Source: Verrucomicrobiales bacterium (lineage in GTDB: Bacteria > Verrucomicrobiota > Verrucomicrobiia > Methylacidiphilales > JAAUTS01). From it: a stretch of DNA of 10,786 bases. Below the pieces are notes generated by a model that did not search any database, had not been told where the DNA came from, and saw nothing but the letters and a program-made list of their open reading frames with translations. Positions within the stretch are counted from its first letter, which is position 1; each line of letters starts with the position of its first letter. The position numbers and the translations under genes were made by a program. This document shows, piece by piece, positions 6,704-10,786 of this stretch. The stretch spans positions 1 to 10,786 of the forward strand of contig JAITHY010000003.1 of assembly GCA_031279715.1 (NCBI GenBank), in the 5' to 3' direction.

Positions 6704-7503
6704 TGAGAAGCTTGCTCGACGCGCTGCAGGACGGGCGGTTGATTGAACTGCCCGAAAATAACAAAACCAAGGTCCTGGAATATTTGGCCACGCTCATTGA
6801 GGCGATTCCCGATATCGGCGTCGAGGGCGGCATCACCGAGAGCATCCTCGCGCGCGAGCAATCCTACAGCACCGGCATCGGCAAAGGCTGGGCCTGCCCC
6901 CACGCGCGCAGCACGGTTGACGGTCAGCTGCTGTGCGCCGTCGGCTGGAGCCCCGGCGGCATTGACTACGGCGCCGCTGACGGCGAGAAAATTCACATCG
7001 TCGTGATGTATTACGTGCCCGACACGCAAAAGAACGCCTATCTCAAGGAAATCTCCTCCCTGGCGAAAGCCATCCAAACCCAGCCCGCGTTGCAAGACCT
7101 CAAATCCCTCGACGACCTCGCCGACGCGCGGCACCGCTTGCTCGACGCCATCAGCGCCGCCGCCGAATGCGCCGCCCCCGAAGCCAGGGCGCGGATGATT
7201 CAACTCGAAGCCAGGCACACCGAGTTGCAAAAATCCGCCGCCGTGTCGGCGGATTTTGCCAACCGCGTCATCCCGCTGACACTCATCGTCGCGCCAGACA
7301 TGAAGCCGCTGACGCTCTGCCAGGACCGCGCGCTGGCGGACTTGCTGGAAAACCAGGATTCCGCCCTCGCCGCCGACCTGGTCAAGCACGGCCAATACGA
7401 ACGGCCCGGCATTCGCGTCCTGCTCCGCTCCACCACCCACTACCAACTTGACCGCGTGCTGCACGATTGTCTGGCAATCAAATTAGAGCCGGCGCGCCGC
7501 TGA
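6703..7503 (+). CDS. PTS EIIA type-2 (PtsN/fructose-type) domain protein with extra C-terminal region
   Basis: A 266-residue soluble protein. Residues 1 to about 150 form an EIIA domain of the fructose/mannitol/PtsN family: LLDALQDGRLIELPENNKTK at the start, GGITESILAREQSYSTGIGK (42-61), then GWACPHARS (62-70), equivalent to the family's G-A-I-P-H-x-R. His67 is the expected phosphorylation site. Residues 84-115 (SPGGIDYGAADGEKIHIVVM and YYVPDTQKNAYL) fit the second half. The last 110 or so residues (from about 157) match nothing I recognise; a core reads VIPLTLIVAPDMKPLTLCQD. No EIIB or EIIC domain is nearby, which points to a regulatory role as for PtsN (EIIA-Ntr) rather than sugar uptake. 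The ATG at 6703 overlaps the mgtA stop as TGATG, so it was coupled to the transporter and may have controlled it. The TGA stop lies inside a copy of the recurrent DNA word. Confidence 0.85.
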   Translation: MRSLLDALQDGRLIELPENNKTKVLEYLATLIEAIPDIGVEGGITESILAREQSYSTGIGKGWACPHARSTVDGQLLCAVGWSPGGIDYGAADGEKIHIVVMYYVPDTQKNAYLKEISSLAKAIQTQPALQDLKSLDDLADARHRLLDAISAAAECAAPEARARMIQLEARHTELQKSAAVSADFANRVIPLTLIVAPDMKPLTLCQDRALADLLENQDSALAADLVKHGQYERPGIRVLLRSTTHYQLDRVLHDCLAIKLEPARR

Positions 7504-7556
7504 CGGTCACAAAACTCCGCCTTGAATTCCGTTGGTTAGATGAAATACTGTACAAA

Positions 7557-10500
7557 ATGCCTGACTTGGGTTCCGATGCGCCGCTGAAGCTGACCAAGGA
7601 TCTTCTCCTTGAAATTGGCGGCTGGCGCGCCCTGAAGGAGGGGACGGCGCTGTGGAAGAGCGGAAAAATCCAGGACGTGGTTTATTCGCCGCCGTTGCTG
7701 AGCGGGGTGGTGCAGAGCGGCACCAGCGCGGTCAAGGCGCGCCTGCATCTGGGCCGGCGCTTGTCGGAGGTGGAAAATCTTTGCTCATGCCGGCAGGCGC
7801 GGGAGTACGGGACGGTTTGCCCGCATGTGATTGCGCTGGGGCTGGAATATCTCAGTCCAAAAAACGGCGCCGCGCCGACGGCGAGCGCCGCTGACACTCA
7901 CAACCGGACGCGGACGGATTTGCGCTATGTGCCGCTGTCGGAAATGCCGGACGGCGCCAGACCACTGCGGCTGTCCATTATCCTGCCGCCGAAATTTCTG
8001 GAGGCTTGGAACACGGGCGAAATGCACATCTGTTGCGAGGCCGCGGCGGACAAGGGGCCGCCGCTGCCGTTGTGGAATTTTCTGAAACCATCACGCCCGA
8101 CTTACGCGGTGGAGGATTGCGACGCGCAGGTGTTTGACGCGATGCGGCGCATCAACAGCGGCGGGTTGCACGGTGTGTGGACGCTAAAGGCGAAAAAATT
8201 TGCCGAGTTTTTCCTGAGCCTGGTCGGCCATCCGCGCATCAGCCTGGGCAGGACGGGCGGGCTGGACATCACACGGGCGGCGCGGCGCACCCAGTTGCAA
8301 CTGTGTTTGCGGGGCGACGGCAGCCTGACTATTCACGCCGAGGAGCGCGCTGACGGTGACGGCGTGATTTTGCAATCCACATACGGGCAATGGCGGCTCC
8401 GGAAAAACCGGCTCGAATATTTGAACGGGTTGCCGGTGAGTTATCTTTCGTTGCTGCACAAAGACATGGTCGTGCCGCGCGACAAGCTGGCGTATTTTTT
8501 CCAGCACGAGGCGCCGATGTTGGAGCGGCAGGCCAGCCTGGTCATGGACGAGGGTTGCGGACGGCTGGAGTTTCGTTCCATCAAGCCGACAGTCGAAGTG
8601 ACGCTGGACGGGATGCTGTCGGGGCTGAGTTGCAAGGTGGAGGCCGCTTACGGTGACGGGAAATTTTTATTGCAAGGCGACGCCGCCGTCAGCGGGCGCG
8701 CCGAGGCGTGGCGGCCCGACCCCGGCAGTTCATTGCGCTATTTCATCCGTGACAGCCAGGCGGAGCGGGCGATTGTCGGACAAATCATCGGCGCGGGATT
8801 TTTGCCCGGTCATCGTCAGCCGGAATTGTACACGCTGACAGGCGAGGGGCGCGTCGGTTTTTTTCTGGCGAACGTGCTGCCGAAATGGTGCGCGGACTGG
8901 ACGGTGTCATTCACGCCGCGCTTGCACGGTTTGATTGAGAAATGCGACCGCATTGAGCCGGAGGTGACAGTGGATTCGTCGGGTGAGGACTGGCTGTCGG
9001 TGGGGATTGATTTCCGCGAGTCACGGGGGCAGTCGGAGCTTTCGCACGCTGAGGTTCAGCGGCTTCTCAACGTGGGCGTCAGCCATCAACGCATGGCGAA
9101 CGGGCGCATCGCGCTGTTGCCGACGCAATCGGTGCGGGAATTTCAGGAGGTCATCCGTGATTGTCAGGCGGAGCAATGCGCGGGCGGGACGATGCGGATT
9201 GACGCGCGTTACGCGGCGTATTTGTCAAACGTGCTGGCGGCGAACAACTGGCAGTTGACCTCGCGCTCACAGTGGCAGCCGCCGCGGGAGCTGACCGAAT
9301 TCGAGGAGGTTCCGCTGACAATGGAGCTGGCGCGACAGGCGCGGCCTTATCAAAAAACCGGTGTCAACTGGCTGCATCATTTGATGCGCAATTCCATGTC
9401 GGGAATTTTGGCGGATGAGATGGGCCTGGGCAAAACGTTTCAGGCGCTGGCGTATTTGTTGTACCGCAAGCAAAACGGCCTGGACAACGCGCCGACGCTG
9501 ATTGTGGCGCCGACCAGCCTCGTGCTGAACTGGCAGGATGAGGCGCGGCGCTTCACCCCGCAATTGAGCGTGCTCACCGTCAGCGGCGCGAAACGGCGGG
9601 AGCGCTTCGGCCTCCTCGCCGCGCATGACCTGGTCATCACCTCGTACGCGCTGTTGCGGCGGGACATTGACGTTTACAAGGGGCGCGAATTTTCCATGGT
9701 GATTCTTGACGAGGCGCAGCACATCAAGAACAAGTCCAGCCAGAATTCCGCTTGCGCAAAAATGTTGAGGGCGAAAAACCGCTTCGTGCTGACCGGCACG
9801 CCGATGGAAAACTCGCTGCTGGATTTGTGGTCGATATTTGATTTTCTCATGCCGGGATATCTGGGCGGCGCCGCGGATTTCAAGCAACGTTACGAGCTGC
9901 CCATCACCAGGCAGGAAGACCAGGCCGCGCAGAAACGGTTGCGTGAGCGGGTGCGCCCGTTCATCCTGCGCCGCACCAAGTCGGAGGTGGCGCGCGACTT
10001 GCCGGAGAAGCTGGAGCAAATCGCCTTTTGCGAGCTTACCGACGAGCAGCGGGCGGTCTATCAGCGGATTTTGGATCAGGGGCGGCGCAACGTCATCGAC
10101 AGCGCCGCCAACGGCCGCGAACGCAGCCGCATGGCGGTGCTGACGGCGCTGATGCGGCTGCGGCAGGTGTGCTGTCATCTCGGCCTGCTGCCGGTGAGCG
10201 AGACACGGGAGTGGAAGGAGCCGTCCGCCAAGCTGGAATATTTTTTCGAGCTGCTCAACCAGGCGATGGACGGCGGGCATCGCGTGCTGGTGTTCAGCCA
10301 GTTCGTGAGCATGCTGAAATTGCTGGAGGAGCAATTGCGGATGCGGAATATACGTTATTGCTACCTCGACGGCGGCACGGTTGACCGCAAGGGCGAGATT
10401 GAGAAATTCCAAGGCGACGCCGGCATCCCGCTGTTTCTCATCAGCCTGAAGGCGGGCGGCACCGGCATCAACCTGACCGGCGCCGACACGGTCGTTCACT

Positions 10501-10730
10501 TCGACCCGTGGTGGAATCCCGCTGTCGAGGAACAGGCCACCGCGCGCGCGCATCGTATCGGGCAGGACAAGATTGTCAGCAGCTACAAGCTGATCGCGCG
10601 CGGCACGGTGGAGGAAAAAATTGTCAATTTGCAAAAGAAAAAAAACAGCTTGATCGCCAATACGTTGATGAGCGAGGAGGTGTTCATCCGCAGCCTGACG
10701 TGGGAGGAATTGCAGGGGTTGCTGGAGTAG
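7557..10730 (+). CDS. SWIM zinc-finger SNF2-family DEAD/DEAH-like helicase
   Basis: A large superfamily-2 ATPase acting on DNA or DNA-bound proteins (RapA/HepA-like SNF2 class). From the ATG at 7557 it has 1057 residues. A SWIM zinc finger reads CSC at 76-78 and CPH at 88-90 (CxC...CxH). The middle (about 130-590) corresponds to the SNF2-associated region of bacterial SWIM helicases. The ATPase core has QARPYQKTGVNWL, Walker A DEMGLGKT (620-627), APTSLVLNW, DEAQ (718-721) in VILDEAQHIKN, and LTGTPMENSLLDLWSIFDFL; the second lobe has RRTKSEVARDLPEKLE, VLVFSQFVSMLKLLEEQL, SLKAGGTGINLTGADTVVHF, and DPWWNP with QATARAHRIGQ (motif VI). All catalytic motifs are present. A TTG at 7467 would add 30 residues and overlap the previous gene by 37 bp; the ATG is preferred because the family-like sequence starts there, though neither has a clear ribosome site. 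The gene is 53 bp after the EIIA gene. Confidence 0.95.
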   Translation: MPDLGSDAPLKLTKDLLLEIGGWRALKEGTALWKSGKIQDVVYSPPLLSGVVQSGTSAVKARLHLGRRLSEVENLCSCRQAREYGTVCPHVIALGLEYLSPKNGAAPTASAADTHNRTRTDLRYVPLSEMPDGARPLRLSIILPPKFLEAWNTGEMHICCEAAADKGPPLPLWNFLKPSRPTYAVEDCDAQVFDAMRRINSGGLHGVWTLKAKKFAEFFLSLVGHPRISLGRTGGLDITRAARRTQLQLCLRGDGSLTIHAEERADGDGVILQSTYGQWRLRKNRLEYLNGLPVSYLSLLHKDMVVPRDKLAYFFQHEAPMLERQASLVMDEGCGRLEFRSIKPTVEVTLDGMLSGLSCKVEAAYGDGKFLLQGDAAVSGRAEAWRPDPGSSLRYFIRDSQAERAIVGQIIGAGFLPGHRQPELYTLTGEGRVGFFLANVLPKWCADWTVSFTPRLHGLIEKCDRIEPEVTVDSSGEDWLSVGIDFRESRGQSELSHAEVQRLLNVGVSHQRMANGRIALLPTQSVREFQEVIRDCQAEQCAGGTMRIDARYAAYLSNVLAANNWQLTSRSQWQPPRELTEFEEVPLTMELARQARPYQKTGVNWLHHLMRNSMSGILADEMGLGKTFQALAYLLYRKQNGLDNAPTLIVAPTSLVLNWQDEARRFTPQLSVLTVSGAKRRERFGLLAAHDLVITSYALLRRDIDVYKGREFSMVILDEAQHIKNKSSQNSACAKMLRAKNRFVLTGTPMENSLLDLWSIFDFLMPGYLGGAADFKQRYELPITRQEDQAAQKRLRERVRPFILRRTKSEVARDLPEKLEQIAFCELTDEQRAVYQRILDQGRRNVIDSAANGRERSRMAVLTALMRLRQVCCHLGLLPVSETREWKEPSAKLEYFFELLNQAMDGGHRVLVFSQFVSMLKLLEEQLRMRNIRYCYLDGGTVDRKGEIEKFQGDAGIPLFLISLKAGGTGINLTGADTVVHFDPWWNPAVEEQATARAHRIGQDKIVSSYKLIARGTVEEKIVNLQKKKNSLIANTLMSEEVFIRSLTWEELQGLLE

Positions 10731-10739
10731 CGCCGTTCG

Positions 10740-10786
10740 CTAAACCAGCGCGCCGCGCTCATGGCGGCGGGCGGTTTCGATATTTG
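10740..10786 (-). CDS. Possible 3' end of a convergent gene, cut by window edge
   Basis: On the minus strand, one frame entering from the right edge reads NIETARRHERGALV and stops at TAG (10742-10740), 9 bp from the helicase stop. The other two minus frames give less natural sequence, and one stops within nine codons. The codon choice (GCC, CGC, GCG) fits the neighbours. Fourteen codons are too few to name a product. Confidence 0.35.
   Translation of the reverse strand, partial: NIETARRHERGALV

Larger units (their letters stand above)
73..9585. repeat. Dispersed DNA word CGCTGAC (consensus about GCCGCTGACGGTGA), 39 exact cores
   Basis: Exact CGCTGAC on the plus strand begins at 73, 769, 850, 1255, 1591, 2476, 3253, 4400, 4475, 5495, 5752, 5981, 6975, 7274, 7307, 7498, 7889, 8348, 8833 and 9313. 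Its complement GTCAGCG begins at 170, 182, 1115, 2085, 2227, 2778, 2973, 3213, 3855, 3928, 4174, 4344, 4587, 4725, 4845, 5865, 6374, 8688 and 9579. That is 20 against 19. Oriented as CGCTGAC, the next base is G in 24 of 39 and the preceding base is C in 22. The best copies extend to GCCGCTGACGGTGAG: 1253-1267, 1589-1603 and inverted at 9573-9587 (exact); 2435-2449 and inverted 3922-3936 (one mismatch); 3323-3337 (two). All lie in genes or the pseudogene. About two exact cores are expected by chance at 60 percent GC. Function unknown. Confidence 0.85.

Noticed and set aside
6364..7464. Minus-strand open frame of 366 codons
   Set aside because: It is antisense to the EIIA gene and the end of the mgtA relic, Gly/Val-rich, and runs across two unrelated genes.
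7467..7556. TTG start of the helicase giving 30 more residues
   Set aside because: It would overlap the EIIA gene by 37 bp with a rare start codon; the ATG at 7557 fits the usual beginning of SWIM helicases. It is not fully excluded.
73..9585. The dispersed word as a CRISPR array, transposon end or REP element
   Set aside because: Copies are irregularly spaced, inside coding sequence, in both orientations, and only 7-15 bp long, without spacers, dyad structure or flanking duplications.
9267..10634. Minus-strand open frame of 455 codons
   Set aside because: It is antisense to the helicase core, rich in His, Gln and Arg, with no recognisable domain; the plus strand carries all SNF2 motifs here.

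Overview
The window is a GC-rich (about 60 percent by eye) Gram-negative chromosomal segment. It carries TolB, Pal, an LPS heptosyltransferase and MurJ, so the cell has an outer membrane with heptose-containing LPS. The general look (tolB-pal separated from tolQRA, long SWIM/SNF2 helicase, the style of the intergenic repeats) suggests a Verrucomicrobiota/PVC-type bacterium, but that placement is inference. No rRNA, tRNA, CRISPR array or transposase was seen.

Layout. Positions 1-4898 are on the minus strand, read right to left: a galactose-mutarotase-like protein of uncertain role (4898-3765), a possible 44-residue small protein (3726-3592), tolB (3448-2285), pal (2264-1743), a hairpin plus T-run that looks like a terminator (1720-1686), a WaaF-type heptosyltransferase (1675-728), a 154-bp spacer with a 10-bp tandem repeat, and the N-terminal 191 codons of murJ (573-1, running off the left edge). 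The common theme is envelope assembly. From 4995 on, genes are on the plus strand: a wrecked MgtA-type Mg2+ P-type ATPase (4995-6703), a PTS EIIA-domain protein overlapping its last codon (6703-7503), and a full-length SWIM/SNF2 helicase (7557-10730). The last 47 bases may hold the 3' end of a convergent gene.

The MgtA relic has four single-base losses, two internal deletions that remove the phosphorylation site, nucleotide-binding domain and hinge, and a nonsense codon. Its neighbours are all intact, so this looks like real gene death.

The strongest unexplained signal is a short DNA word. The 7-mer CGCTGAC or its complement GTCAGCG occurs 39 times in 10.8 kb, where about 2 are expected by chance. 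It extends to a consensus near GCCGCTGACGGTGA. It lies in every long gene, in both orientations and in several reading frames, and it appears to dictate codon and even amino-acid choice (recurrent LTVSG, ADG). It behaves like a genome-wide DNA-level signal comparable in kind to DNA uptake sequences, HIP1 or chromosome-architecture motifs, but I do not recognise this particular word.
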